58,762 nt of DNA from Acidobacteriota bacterium (GCA_023391155.1 JAEWBM010000203.1:1-58762); one strand, 5' to 3'; shown: positions 25,978-35,363, numbered from the stretch's first letter. The notes: generated from the letters alone by a model not told the origin. A program made the numbers and translations.

Positions 25978-27063
25978 ATGAACACCAATACTTTGAAGAA
26001 GATAACAGGACCGTCGCTGGTCGGTGCAATGCTGCTCCTTGGGCTAAGCATTGACGCCGATGCACAGCGCGCCCGCGGGCGTGTACAGCAGACGGAATCC
26101 AAACAAGAACAACAGAAGAAGGAGGATGCACGCCCGGCTCAGCGTCAGGTGCGGCAGCCCGCCCAGAATAACAATGCCCAACGCCAGCAGCAGGCCCAAC
26201 AGGCCCAGCAGCGGCGTCAGGTTCAACAGCAGCAACAGCAGCGTCAGGTCCAGGCACAGCGTGAGGCCCAGCAGCGACAGCAGCAGCAGATCCGACAGGC
26301 TCAGCAGCAGCGTCAGATCCAACAGCAGCAACAGCAGCGTCAGGTCCAAATGCAGCGTGAGGCCCAGCAGCGTCAACAGCAGCAGGTTCGGCAGCAGCAG
26401 CAACGACGCCAGATTCCGCAGCAGCCGATCCAGCAGCGTCAGATAGAACAGCAGCGGACCCAGCAGAGACGTCAGCGAGGCGACTACGACCGTTACAACC
26501 GCTATCAGCAGCAGCAGATGCAGCAGCAGGCATGGCGTCAATATAACCAGCGATGGAATAACTGGGAGAATGTACGGCGCCAACGCGAGCGTGAACTCCA
26601 GCAACAGCGCCGACAGGCCTATATCCGCTATCAACAGCGATATTGGCAGCGGATCCAACAGGACCGTCTAAGGCTGCAGCAGGCTCGGTATTACGACAAC
26701 ATGATCTATGATCATCAGTATTACCGGAACGGCAACTACTACTACACCAGCCAATATGGAGCACAGATGCTTCAGGAGGCTATCCAGCGTGGTTATGAGG
26801 AAGGCTACTGGTCCGGACAGGCTGACCGTCAGGATGGTTGGGGCTACAACCCGACCGGCTCGTACGGTTACATGGACGCATCATACGGCTATGACAGCTA
26901 TTACGTCTCGATGGAGGAATATAGTTACTACTTCCGTGAGGGTTTCCGACGCGGATACGAGGACGGCTACTATGGCCAGTATCAGTACGGTAACTACAAC
27001 AACGGGACCTACAGCATCTTAGGCACGATCATCGGTGCGATCATCGATATCGTTCGATACTAA
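25978..27063 (+). CDS. Glutamine/arginine-rich repeat protein, exported
   Basis: 361 residues from the ATG at 25978, preceded by AAGGGGA. An N-terminal hydrophobic segment (about 12-28) looks like a signal peptide ending at DAQ. About 35-190 is almost entirely Gln and Arg with Ala/Val, including a 32-residue tandem duplication. About 190-250 continues as Arg/Gln/Tyr-rich helix. The C-terminal 110 residues are Tyr/Gly-rich with two copies of a G-Y-E-x-G-Y motif (RGYEEGYWSGQ and RGYEDGYYGQ) and end in a hydrophobic Ile-rich segment. Composition resembles prion-like or condensate-forming proteins and some adhesive matrix proteins. No function can be assigned. Confidence 0.75.
   Translation: MNTNTLKKITGPSLVGAMLLLGLSIDADAQRARGRVQQTESKQEQQKKEDARPAQRQVRQPAQNNNAQRQQQAQQAQQRRQVQQQQQQRQVQAQREAQQRQQQQIRQAQQQRQIQQQQQQRQVQMQREAQQRQQQQVRQQQQRRQIPQQPIQQRQIEQQRTQQRRQRGDYDRYNRYQQQQMQQQAWRQYNQRWNNWENVRRQRERELQQQRRQAYIRYQQRYWQRIQQDRLRLQQARYYDNMIYDHQYYRNGNYYYTSQYGAQMLQEAIQRGYEEGYWSGQADRQDGWGYNPTGSYGYMDASYGYDSYYVSMEEYSYYFREGFRRGYEDGYYGQYQYGNYNNGTYSILGTIIGAIIDIVRY
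26215..26385 (+). repeat. 96-base direct repeat inside the Gln-rich gene
   Basis: 26215-26289 and 26311-26385 are near-identical 75-base copies with a 96-base period, in frame, differing at a handful of positions. The flanking spacers also resemble one another. It encodes a 32-residue repeat and is expected to be prone to length change by slippage or recombination. Confidence 0.85.
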
Positions 27064-27084
27064 GAATAAGTAGAACGCGAACGC

Positions 27085-27122
27085 TTCGGCCCGGGACGTC
27101 TTTCACAGACATCCCGGGCCGA
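27085..27122. terminator. Strong 16-base-pair hairpin between convergent genes
   Basis: 27085-27100 (TTCGGCCCGGGACGTC) pairs with 27107-27122 at all but one position around a seven-base loop. It fills the gap between the convergent stops at 27063 and 27127. T runs are short on both sides, but the stem is strong enough to act in both directions. Confidence 0.6.
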
Positions 27123-27126
27123 ACAT

Positions 27127-27918
27127 TTATTGATCGCCGACATATTCGACGATCTGCCGGCCGAACCTTCCGCCCGTCTCCTGCTTGATGAGGCCGATCC
27201 CCTTTGCATACCAGTTTTTCGTCGTTACGCTTGTTTTCGGGACGGTCTGTCCGCCCATCGAGAGGTCGATCTCGATGGTCGTATCCACGCGTGCGGCATC
27301 GTATTCCTTACCGCCTGCGGTCACCTTTTCATTGAGTGCCGCGACCTTGTTCTTCAGCAGAACCGTGCCGTCCGCTTCTGCGGCAACCGGGCCGGCCTTT
27401 ATCGAGGCCTTAACGGTGTAATTGGCGTTGAACTCCTTGCCTTGCTCCCAAACCTTGGGCAGGGTTACGCCCGAACTCTTCAATGTATTCATCTCGAAGT
27501 CCCCGTTTGCCATGGACATGGCATTGCGGTATTCCGCGGTTCTCAAGCCCTCGGGAGTGCAGATCCAGTTGTTTGTGACCGTGAGGCCCGAGCCGAATTC
27601 CCGAACCTCGACGAAACCGTCCTCGGTTCCCGGACGCTGGGTGAGGACATAATTCGCGGGTGCCGTACCGGTTATTTTATATTCCCGCCTTAGATAAGTA
27701 TCGACCGGGTAATATTCGTTTGCGCAAAGCCCCGCATCGACCGTGTCGCTGGTTTCCGGCGTCGCGGCATTTGCTTCGGCGGATGTTTCGCCCGCGGTAT
27801 TTGCATTGTTCCCGCCGCTCATTCTGTCGGTCAGGTCACCGCACCCGAGAACGGCGAATACTAACAGGGCAAGCGCGATGAGCGGCATCGGCAGCGATCG
27901 TCGGAGCGCGTGTGGCAT
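27127..27918 (-). CDS. Periplasmic lipoprotein, unknown function
   Basis: 263 residues. A lipoprotein signal ends in the lipobox AVLGC (Cys26), followed by GD and an Asn/Ala/Thr/Glu-rich linker. An internal ATG at 27888 would also give a full signal. The mature domain (about 65-263) is beta-rich and has a single further cysteine pair (GLCANEYYP and NNWICTPE) that may form a disulphide. No family is recognised; the fold pattern resembles lipoprotein carrier-like barrels only loosely. Divergent from der. Confidence 0.75.
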   Translation of the reverse strand: MPHALRRSLPMPLIALALLVFAVLGCGDLTDRMSGGNNANTAGETSAEANAATPETSDTVDAGLCANEYYPVDTYLRREYKITGTAPANYVLTQRPGTEDGFVEVREFGSGLTVTNNWICTPEGLRTAEYRNAMSMANGDFEMNTLKSSGVTLPKVWEQGKEFNANYTVKASIKAGPVAAEADGTVLLKNKVAALNEKVTAGGKEYDAARVDTTIEIDLSMGGQTVPKTSVTTKNWYAKGIGLIKQETGGRFGRQIVEYVGDQ

Positions 27919-27939
27919 AGTTTTACTCTACTTTATTAA

Positions 27940-27968
27940 TTGCGTAAGCTAGCTTTTGCTACTATACG
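27940..27968 (+). promoter_or_regulatory. Possible promoter upstream of der
   Basis: TTGCGT (27940-27945) and TATACG (27963-27968) are separated by 17 bases in the divergent region. Both hexamers deviate from consensus, so this is tentative. Confidence 0.3.
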
Positions 27969-28054
27969 GGAAGAATCAAAAACGGGAGCGGCATCATTTT
28001 GGCACCGATGCAGCATGAGGTCAATAATCGCTCCGGTTACTCCGGCAATATTCC

Positions 28055-29416
28055 ATGGCTGACAAACCTCTGGTCGCAATAATCGGCCGTCCGAATGTAG
28101 GGAAATCTACGCTGTTCAACCGCCTGACGGGGACGCGTCGATCCATTGTGGGCGATGAGCCGGGGATCACGCGCGACCGGATCTACGGCGATGTCGAGTG
28201 GCGGGCGAGGAAGTTCGAGTTGGTCGACACCGGCGGCATCGTGCCCGACGACGAGGCGATAATCCCGGCGAATATCTTTAAGCAAGCGGGCTTTGCGATC
28301 GATAAGGCAGAGGCGATCATTTGGGTGGTCGATGCCCGTGCCGGCGTAACGCCGCTGGATGAGGAGATCTCTGTATATCTCCGCAATATCGGCAAGCCGG
28401 TGTTTATCGCCGCCAACAAATCGGAATCGCGAAAGGTCGAGGAAGAGGCGGCCGAGTTTTACCAATTCGGCTTTGAAATGACGCCGCTCTCGGCCGAACA
28501 CGGCACATCGGTCGGCGATCTGCTGGATAAGGTTTTCGATACACTTTCCTTTGAGGACGAAGCTGAAGAGGCCCGACCGAACGAGATCTCGCTTGCGATC
28601 ATCGGCCGTCCGAATGTAGGAAAATCATCTTTGCTCAACCAACTCCTGGGTGAGGAACGCGTGATCGTATCGCCCGTTGCCGGAACCACGCGAGACGCGA
28701 TCGATACCACACTCGAAGTTGATGGCCAGAAGTTTCGCATAATCGACACGGCCGGCATCCGCCGGAAAGGTAAGACGACCGAGATGGCCGAAAAGCTTTC
28801 CGTCGTAATGGCGAAAAAGGCCCTCGAACGAGCGGATGTCGCTATCCTGGTGATCGATGCGGTTGAGGGCGTCACAAATTTGGATGCTAACATCGCCGGG
28901 TATGCCGTTGATTCAGGCTGCTCGGTGATCATCGCGGTCAACAAATGGGACGCGCTGCCGGAGAAAGAAACGAACACGATCTATGATTTCGAGCGCGAGC
29001 TTCGCCGGCATATGAAATTTTTGGACTGGGCGCCGATGCTCGCGATCTCGGCCCTCACAGGCCAGCGCGTGCCAAAGATCCTTCCGCTTGTTGTGCGTGC
29101 AGATGAGGCCCGCAATATGCGGATACCGACGTCGCGGCTCAACCGATTTTTTGAAGAGAACGTTTCGCAGCCGAAAGGCGGTTCGACGCCCGCACCGGTT
29201 AAGGGCGGAGTCTCGCGAATGAAGGTACAGTACCTAACGCAGGGGGGCTTGCGGCCGCCGCTATTCATTTTGTTCACATCCGGCGGAAGCAAGGCGGGAT
29301 TGCACTTTTCATATCTGCGGTATATCGAGAACCGGCTTCGCGATGAATTTGAATTTTTCGCGACACCGATTAGATTAAAGGAGCGCCACAAGACCCGTTC
29401 TAAGGCCGCTGCCTAG
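28055..29416 (+). CDS. der: Ribosome-assembly GTPase Der (EngA)
   Basis: 453 residues with the hallmark tandem G domains. GRPNVGKST at 11-19 and a second GRPNVGKSS near 186 are the two P-loops, each followed by DTGG/DTAG and NKxD-type motifs (ANKSE in the first, a deviation from NKxD, and NKWD in the second). A C-terminal KH-like domain follows. Der is essential for 50S subunit maturation. It begins an apparent operon: the next gene starts seven bases past its stop and tgt overlaps that gene by four. Confidence 0.97.
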   Translation: MADKPLVAIIGRPNVGKSTLFNRLTGTRRSIVGDEPGITRDRIYGDVEWRARKFELVDTGGIVPDDEAIIPANIFKQAGFAIDKAEAIIWVVDARAGVTPLDEEISVYLRNIGKPVFIAANKSESRKVEEEAAEFYQFGFEMTPLSAEHGTSVGDLLDKVFDTLSFEDEAEEARPNEISLAIIGRPNVGKSSLLNQLLGEERVIVSPVAGTTRDAIDTTLEVDGQKFRIIDTAGIRRKGKTTEMAEKLSVVMAKKALERADVAILVIDAVEGVTNLDANIAGYAVDSGCSVIIAVNKWDALPEKETNTIYDFERELRRHMKFLDWAPMLAISALTGQRVPKILPLVVRADEARNMRIPTSRLNRFFEENVSQPKGGSTPAPVKGGVSRMKVQYLTQGGLRPPLFILFTSGGSKAGLHFSYLRYIENRLRDEFEFFATPIRLKERHKTRSKAAA

Positions 29417-29423
29417 TTCACCG

Positions 29424-30887
29424 ATGGAATTATTATTCATATTGATCCGGCTATTTTTGTTCGGCATCTTTGCGATCGCGGCCGCCGGCAAAATAATTGA
29501 TCCGGCCGGGATTCGCAAGGCCGCGATAGATTTCGGCGTGCCGGCGGGAGCGGCTGGGATGACAGCCCGCCTGCTGCCGATCCTCGAGCTGGCCATCGCC
29601 GTGTTTCTGCTCTTCGCCCCGACTGCGTGGTGGGGCGGGATCGGCGCCTCGGCGCTTTTGGCAGTATTCACGCTGGGGATGATCTATCAGGCCGCAAAAG
29701 GTAACGAGCCTGATTGCCATTGCTTTGGGCAACTGCACAGCGAACCGGTCGGCAAGGCTAGCATTATTCGCAATGCGGTTCTGCTGCTGGTCGCACTTGC
29801 AGTCGTTTATCAGGGCCCGATCCAGGGCGAGCTTCTGCCTGCATACGGCATATCGTCGATGCTGATCACGGGTGTCGTCGCGATGTTCATCGCCATACAC
29901 TATTTACATTCGCTGAGCACGAGGCAAACTCAGCTCCTTAGGCGGATAGAGATGCTTGAGATCCTCGGCGGCGACGGCTCGCCCGAGGAGCGTAACGACG
30001 CGGGCAATCCCGCCGACGCTTTGCCGATGGGGGCTCATTTTCCTGATTTTCAGCTCGAATCTACCGCCGGTCGAATTGTTAGCTTCGATCACCTGCTCGC
30101 AAATGCCCGCCCGGTCCTATTCTTTTTCGTCGGACCGACGTGCGGGCCGTGCCGGGAGCTTTACCCTGAGATCGAGGAGTGGCGGACAGAGCTTGAGGGC
30201 CGGGTATCGATCGTTCTGGTCAGCAGCGGCGGCGCTGACGAAAATCGCGAGAAGTTCGGAAACACCGATGTGCTGCTGCAAAAGGATAAGGAACTGTCAG
30301 CCAAGGTTCATGCCCGCTGGACGCCAACCGCCATTCTCGTAAATTCAGACGGCACCGTCGCAAGCCATCCGGCCGTAGGCGACCGTGCAATAAGGGAACT
30401 GGCGATGAAGGTCAGAGCCGCGAACTTCAACGGCAAGCCCGCCTATTTTCCAAGCCCTCTCGCCAAACCGTTAAAGATCGGCAAGAGCGTTCCCGATCAC
30501 ACGCTGGAAGCGCTCGACGGCAGCATGGTGGGGCCGGAGTTTTTCCGCGGGAAGAACACCCTCGTTATCTTTTGGAGCCAAAGCTGTCCGCATTGCCGAA
30601 CGATGATGGAAGAGATCAAGGCGTGGGATGCGGTCCGAAGCGATGCCGAACCTCAGTTGCTGATCTTCTCGGAAGGCGAAGCGGAAATGCACCGCGCCTT
30701 CGGGCTCAGGGCACCGATCATCCTCGATCCGCGATATAAACGGGCCGTCGAATATGGGATGGCAGGCTCGCCCTCAGGCATCCTGATCGACGAGGAAGGG
30801 AAGATCGCGACCGAGGTTGCCATCGGGGCGCCGCATATCTGGGCATTGATCGGGCGCGAAAGTTCTGCCGGAACCGGGGCCAAATGA
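29424..30887 (+). CDS. MauE-like membrane domain fused to two thioredoxin-like domains
   Basis: 487 residues in three modules. About 1-155 is a four-helix DoxX/MauE-type membrane domain with a cysteine pair C98-x-C100 (DCHCFG). About 190-340 is a TlpA-like thioredoxin fold with CGPC at 240-243. About 345-485 is a second TlpA-like fold with CPHC at 388-391. MauE-type proteins help disulphide formation in secreted enzymes, so the fusion looks like a complete periplasmic thiol relay: membrane redox donor plus two thioredoxins (inference). It sits between der and tgt with seven-base and overlapping junctions, which ties its transcription to housekeeping genes. Confidence 0.85.
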   Translation: MELLFILIRLFLFGIFAIAAAGKIIDPAGIRKAAIDFGVPAGAAGMTARLLPILELAIAVFLLFAPTAWWGGIGASALLAVFTLGMIYQAAKGNEPDCHCFGQLHSEPVGKASIIRNAVLLLVALAVVYQGPIQGELLPAYGISSMLITGVVAMFIAIHYLHSLSTRQTQLLRRIEMLEILGGDGSPEERNDAGNPADALPMGAHFPDFQLESTAGRIVSFDHLLANARPVLFFFVGPTCGPCRELYPEIEEWRTELEGRVSIVLVSSGGADENREKFGNTDVLLQKDKELSAKVHARWTPTAILVNSDGTVASHPAVGDRAIRELAMKVRAANFNGKPAYFPSPLAKPLKIGKSVPDHTLEALDGSMVGPEFFRGKNTLVIFWSQSCPHCRTMMEEIKAWDAVRSDAEPQLLIFSEGEAEMHRAFGLRAPIILDPRYKRAVEYGMAGSPSGILIDEEGKIATEVAIGAPHIWALIGRESSAGTGAK

Positions 30888-32062
30888 GGCCGATCGATTT
30901 CAAGGTCGAAGCTCGCGACGGCGAGGCAAGGCTCGGCCGGCTGACGACCCGCCGATCCGTGATCGAGACGCCGGTGTTTATGCCGGTCGGCACGCAGGGA
31001 GCCCTAAAGGGCGTGCGTTTTGAATGGGCCGAAGAAGAATTTGACGCCCGTATCGTCCTGGGAAATACCTACCATCTTTTTCTCCGGCCTGGTGTCGAGG
31101 TGATCCGTGAGCTTGGCGGACTTCACAAATTCACTTCGTGGCAGCGGTCTTACCTAACCGATTCCGGCGGTTTCCAGGTCTTCTCACTGACCGATCTACG
31201 AAAGCTCACCGAAGAGGGGGTCGAGTTTCGGTCGCATCTCGACGGCAGTAAACAGTTTCTTTCGCCGGAGACCTCGATGGAGGTGCAGGCCGCATTGGGT
31301 TCCGAGATCGTGATGGCCTTCGACGAGTGCCCGCCCGGCGACGCCGGCCACGAAGCGACGCGTACCAGTTTGGAACTCACCGCCCGCTGGGCCGCTCGGT
31401 CAAAGGCGCGGTTCGATGAGCTGCAGGCCGAGGGAGAGGATACGGGATCTACCGAAGCAGAGGGCCTTTCCGGAAACCAGGCGCTATTTGGGATCATCCA
31501 GGGAGCGGGGCATCACGACCTGCGTAAAGAAAGTCTCGACCGTACTGTTGAGATCGGCTTTGACGGCTACGCTATCGGCGGCCTCAGTGTCGGCGAAGAA
31601 AAACCGGTGATGTACGGCGTGCTGGAGAACATCACGCCGCAGATGCCGGCTGATCACCCGCGATATTTGATGGGCGTCGGCACACCCGAGGACCTGCTCG
31701 CAGCCGTCTCGCACGGCGTCGATATGTTCGATTGCGTAATGCCGACCCGCAACGGCCGCACCGGAAGCGTCTTTACCTCGCGAGGCAAACTAAATATCCG
31801 CAACGCACGTTTCAAGGTCGATGACGCGCCGCTCGATCCCGATTGCGGATGTTCGGTATGCCGCCGTTATAGCCGTGCCTACCTGCGGCACCTTTATATC
31901 GCCGGTGAGATGAATGCCGCAACGCTGCTCTCTCACCACAATCTGGCGTTCTACCTTGACACGATGCGTCGGGTTCGGCAATCTATCAAATTCGGTTCGT
32001 TCGACCGGTTCAAGCGAGAGTTCCTCGAAAAACTCGGCGAAATTCAGGGCGAGATGGTTTGA
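30884..32062 (+). CDS. tgt: Queuine tRNA-ribosyltransferase
   Basis: 392 residues with all family landmarks: DSGGFQVFSL around the catalytic region, the AFDECPPG substrate motif, GGLSVGE, MGVGTPEDL, DCVMPTRNGR and the zinc site C-x-C-x2-C...H (CGCSVC...LLSHHN). The enzyme swaps guanine for preQ1 at position 34 of GUN tRNAs. The ATG overlaps the previous stop (ATGA). An insert of about 20 acidic residues (EGEDTGSTEAEGLSG) makes it slightly longer than the 370-380 usual. tgt next to yajC-secDF is a widespread gene order. Confidence 0.97.
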   Translation: MRPIDFKVEARDGEARLGRLTTRRSVIETPVFMPVGTQGALKGVRFEWAEEEFDARIVLGNTYHLFLRPGVEVIRELGGLHKFTSWQRSYLTDSGGFQVFSLTDLRKLTEEGVEFRSHLDGSKQFLSPETSMEVQAALGSEIVMAFDECPPGDAGHEATRTSLELTARWAARSKARFDELQAEGEDTGSTEAEGLSGNQALFGIIQGAGHHDLRKESLDRTVEIGFDGYAIGGLSVGEEKPVMYGVLENITPQMPADHPRYLMGVGTPEDLLAAVSHGVDMFDCVMPTRNGRTGSVFTSRGKLNIRNARFKVDDAPLDPDCGCSVCRRYSRAYLRHLYIAGEMNAATLLSHHNLAFYLDTMRRVRQSIKFGSFDRFKREFLEKLGEIQGEMV

Positions 32063-32116
32063 TAAACCTGCGTCCGCAATATAAAATTGTCCTTTTATTT
32101 TCTGCTTTAGGATCTG

Positions 32117-32416
32117 ATGAATACATTTCTGTTATTTTTCCAGGATGGAGGTGGCAGCAGTCTTTTGATAACGCTGCTCCCCTTCGTCTTTATTTTCGCG
32201 ATCTTTTATTTCCTGGTGATCCTGCCGCAAAAGCGGCAGCGTCAGCAGCTGCAGGAGATGATCACCCAGTTAAAGATCAATGACGAGGTCGTCACCAACG
32301 GCGGCCTGATCGGCAAGATCAAAGAGATCCGCGAAAACAGCTTTATCCTCATAAGCGCAGAAAAATCGATGATAGAGGTCGGTAAGAGCGCCGTGGTCGG
32401 AAAAAAAGCGGAATAG
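32117..32416 (+). CDS. yajC: Preprotein translocase accessory protein YajC
   Basis: 99 residues: a membrane helix near the N-terminus (LLPFVFIFAIFYFLVILP), then the family segment QKRQRQQLQEM...DEVVTNGGLIGKI and a small beta domain. YajC associates with SecDF at the Sec translocon. It lies between tgt and secD as in many bacteria. Confidence 0.95.
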   Translation: MNTFLLFFQDGGGSSLLITLLPFVFIFAIFYFLVILPQKRQRQQLQEMITQLKINDEVVTNGGLIGKIKEIRENSFILISAEKSMIEVGKSAVVGKKAE

Positions 32417-32452
32417 ATTTTGGCCCCATCGGTGGCCCGGCCCTGCTTCAGT

Positions 32453-34144
32453 ATGAAGAAGAATAAGACTCTGCAGTTTAGGATCGCCCTGATCGTTATC
32501 TTGGCGCTGGTTGGCATCTATATGGTCTTTGGCCCCCGGCGGGTGCCGAATGCCCAGGATTTCACATGGAACGGCCTGCGGGCGAACCTCGAAGAAAATG
32601 TAAATTTGGGGCTCGACCTCAAGGGCGGCTCGCATTTGGTGATGCGCGTCCTTACCGAGGATTACCTCAAGACCCTAACCGAGAATAATGCCCAGGCCGC
32701 ACTCACCGCCGCGACCGACGCAAAGCTGCCCGTTACGGGCAGCAATATCGTTGCCGAGGAAGGGAACTATTCGATCACGCTTCAGCTTGGCGACGCCGCT
32801 CAGGGTGAAGCCGTGGCCGAAGCGGTTCGGCAGAAGGTCGATCTGATCAACTGGTCCGAGGACATCGGGGACAGCGCGATCACCTGGTCGCTGCCGTCCA
32901 ACGTTCAGACGACCCTCAAGAACCAAGCGGTGGATCAGGCCCTGAATATCGTCGAGAGCCGTATCAATGCCTTCGGTGTTAAAGAACCTACGCTCCAGCG
33001 TCACGGATCTGAGGCATCGGCACAGATCCTTTTGCAGATGCCCGGAGTCGACGACCCGGAACGGGTCAAGTCGCTGATCGGCGCGGAATCGAACCTGGCA
33101 CTGATGAAGATCGTCAGCCCGCCCAGCCCGTCGCCCGTACAGACATATCCGACCGAAGAAGCCGCTCGTCAATCGGTCGGCGGTACCGTACCGCCTAACC
33201 GCCGGGTCCTTCCGTATCAGGAACGCGATGCTCCGACGACCGCAGCAGCCCCACCCGAAGAGAGCCAGCAGCCGACGCAGTTCGTGGTGGTCGAATATCC
33301 GGCCGTAGTGGACGGCAGCGAGCTTCGCGACGCACAGGCCGTTTCACGAACGGGCAACGAGGGCGATTATCAGATCTCGTTCTCATTCAAGCCGTCGGGA
33401 GCACAGAAGTTCGGCGATTGGACGGGCCGCAACATCAACAATTACATGGCCGTGGTCCTCAACAACGAGGTCAAATCCGCCGCTTATATTCGGTCTCAGA
33501 TCTTTGACCAGGGCGAGATTTCCGGCCAGTTCACGCGCGCAACGGCGGAGGACCTTGCGCTTACCCTTCGGTCCGGAGCACTGCCCGCGAAGATCGAGTA
33601 TCTGGAAGAGCGGACCGTCGGCCCTAGCCTTGGTGCAGATTCTATCCGCGCGGGCCTGACGGCGTCGCTCGGCGGCCTCATCTTCATCATCATTTTCATG
33701 CTCTTTTACTACAGGGCATCGGGCATTAATGCGGTCATTGCTCTTACTCTGAACATGCTGCTGACCGTGGCGGGGCTTGTGCTGCTGGATTCAACGCTTA
33801 CTCTGCCCGGCATCGCCGGTTTCCTCTTGGGTATCGGTATGGCCGTCGACGCAAACGTACTGGTATTTGAGAGAATGCGTGAAGAGCTGCGCGCCGGGTC
33901 CTCCGTCGCGGACGCGGTCAACAACGGCTTTGACCGGGCGTTTATCACGATCGTCGATTCAAATATCACGACGATCATCTCGGCGGTGATCCTTTATATG
34001 TATGGGTCCGGGCCGATCCGCGGGTTTGCGGTCACGCTTATACTTGCGCTTTTGATCAACCTGTTTACCGCGGTGTTCGTCTCAAGGACCATCTTTATGT
34101 GGATCCTGCAGCGGAACCCCGAAATGAAAAAACTGAGTATTTAA
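32453..34144 (+). CDS. secD: Protein translocase subunit SecD
   Basis: 563 residues from the ATG at 32453; a TTG at 32420 is in frame but would precede a normal signal-anchor. One N-terminal helix leads to a large periplasmic part (P1 head and base, with NLGLDLKGGSHLVMRV), then five C-terminal helices with GIAGFLLGIGMAVDANVLVFERMREE, the conserved proton-path region. SecDF uses the proton gradient to pull preproteins across. A Pro/Ala/Gln-rich insert near 245-285 is unusual for SecD and may be a flexible loop. Confidence 0.96.
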   Translation: MKKNKTLQFRIALIVILALVGIYMVFGPRRVPNAQDFTWNGLRANLEENVNLGLDLKGGSHLVMRVLTEDYLKTLTENNAQAALTAATDAKLPVTGSNIVAEEGNYSITLQLGDAAQGEAVAEAVRQKVDLINWSEDIGDSAITWSLPSNVQTTLKNQAVDQALNIVESRINAFGVKEPTLQRHGSEASAQILLQMPGVDDPERVKSLIGAESNLALMKIVSPPSPSPVQTYPTEEAARQSVGGTVPPNRRVLPYQERDAPTTAAAPPEESQQPTQFVVVEYPAVVDGSELRDAQAVSRTGNEGDYQISFSFKPSGAQKFGDWTGRNINNYMAVVLNNEVKSAAYIRSQIFDQGEISGQFTRATAEDLALTLRSGALPAKIEYLEERTVGPSLGADSIRAGLTASLGGLIFIIIFMLFYYRASGINAVIALTLNMLLTVAGLVLLDSTLTLPGIAGFLLGIGMAVDANVLVFERMREELRAGSSVADAVNNGFDRAFITIVDSNITTIISAVILYMYGSGPIRGFAVTLILALLINLFTAVFVSRTIFMWILQRNPEMKKLSI

Positions 34145-34208
34145 CAGTAGGGAGCTTGGGGGCAATTGCCGGCGCCGCGGAAGGCGTCAGCTGCCTACTT
34201 GAACTGAA

Positions 34209-35363
34209 ATGTTTCAAATCTTTCCGAATCTCAACATTGACTGGATGGGCCTTCGCAAGCCCTTCGTCTTCGTTTCGATCGCACTTTTGCTCGCGGGCCT
34301 TATTTCGGCCGCGGGCCGTCAACTCACTCCCGGCGGGACCGATGCCTTTAATCTGGGTGTCGATTTCCAGGGGGGCACGGTAATCACGGCCAAATTTAGG
34401 CAGAAACCCGGACCGGATGAGATCAGAGCCGCTCTGAACAACGTCGGTGTCAATGAGCCGATCATTCAGGATTCGACCGATAAGACGGACGAAGTTCTTA
34501 TAAAGATCCCGATCGTGGAAGGCCGTGACGATATTGCGGTCCCGCCCGCCGAACAGCCGGCCGAGGCCAATGCGAATTCCGCACAAGCTCAGGATGGGCA
34601 GCCTGCGGCACCGGTCACGGGTACGACCCAGGTCGACCGGGGCCGTCAGATCGTGAAATCGGCACTCGACAACTTTGGCCGCGAGGCAGCGCCCGGGACG
34701 CCGTTGGTACAGGACCCGGAGGCTGCCTATCAGATCGTCGGGACCGATTCGGTCGGCCCGATCGCCGGCAAACAGCTCCGCGACGCGGCGGTCATCGCCA
34801 CGCTTCTCGGCATGATCGGCATGCTGCTCTTCATCGCGTTCCGATACGACTGGACCTACGCTGCCGGTGCGGTTATCGCCGTATTCCACGACGTTCTCGT
34901 CACCCTGGCATTTTTCTCGATGTTCCAGTGGGAGATCAGCCTGACCGTGCTTGCGGCACTGCTGACGCTCGTGGGTTTCTCGGTGAATGACTCGATCGTT
35001 ATCTTTGACCGCATCCGCGAGAACGTAAATCTCAACCGCACGGATTCGCTGTATAACCTGACGAACAAGTCGATCAACCAGACGATGTCGCGGACGATCA
35101 TCACAAACGGATTGACGTTCCTGGCGGTGCTGGCATTGGTCATTTGGGGCGGCGAGGTTCTCCGTGGGTTTTCTCTGGCGCTGTTCGTCGGCTCGATAAC
35201 CGGCACGTATTCGACCATTGCCATCGCAAGCCCGATCGCCATCTGGTGGCAGAGCAAGCTGGGCAAGGCCGAGATGAAGGACGTGACGGCCGATAAAGCC
35301 ACCGGCGAGAAGCTCGCATCGGCGTCACGGCGTTCGGTGACAAGACGGCCGGTTACGCGCTAA
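34209..35363 (+). CDS. secF: Protein translocase subunit SecF
   Basis: 384 residues with the SecF pattern: N-terminal helix, GVDFQGGTVITAKF at the start of the periplasmic domain, and five C-terminal helices with FSVNDSIVIFDRIREN. The periplasmic domain is enlarged by an Ala/Gln/Pro-rich insert (about 115-145) compared with ordinary SecF of roughly 310 residues. It follows secD after 64 bases and no gene follows until tonB. Confidence 0.95.
   Translation: MFQIFPNLNIDWMGLRKPFVFVSIALLLAGLISAAGRQLTPGGTDAFNLGVDFQGGTVITAKFRQKPGPDEIRAALNNVGVNEPIIQDSTDKTDEVLIKIPIVEGRDDIAVPPAEQPAEANANSAQAQDGQPAAPVTGTTQVDRGRQIVKSALDNFGREAAPGTPLVQDPEAAYQIVGTDSVGPIAGKQLRDAAVIATLLGMIGMLLFIAFRYDWTYAAGAVIAVFHDVLVTLAFFSMFQWEISLTVLAALLTLVGFSVNDSIVIFDRIRENVNLNRTDSLYNLTNKSINQTMSRTIITNGLTFLAVLALVIWGGEVLRGFSLALFVGSITGTYSTIAIASPIAIWWQSKLGKAEMKDVTADKATGEKLASASRRSVTRRPVTR

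Noticed and set aside
26215..26385. CAG-rich repeat as a CRISPR-like or microsatellite array
   Set aside because: Only two long in-frame copies with similar spacers and clear coding function; no CRISPR array was seen anywhere in the window.
26044..26658. Leucine-rich minus-strand frame of 204 codons
   Set aside because: It is the complement of CAG-rich codons of the Gln-rich gene and has no independent support.
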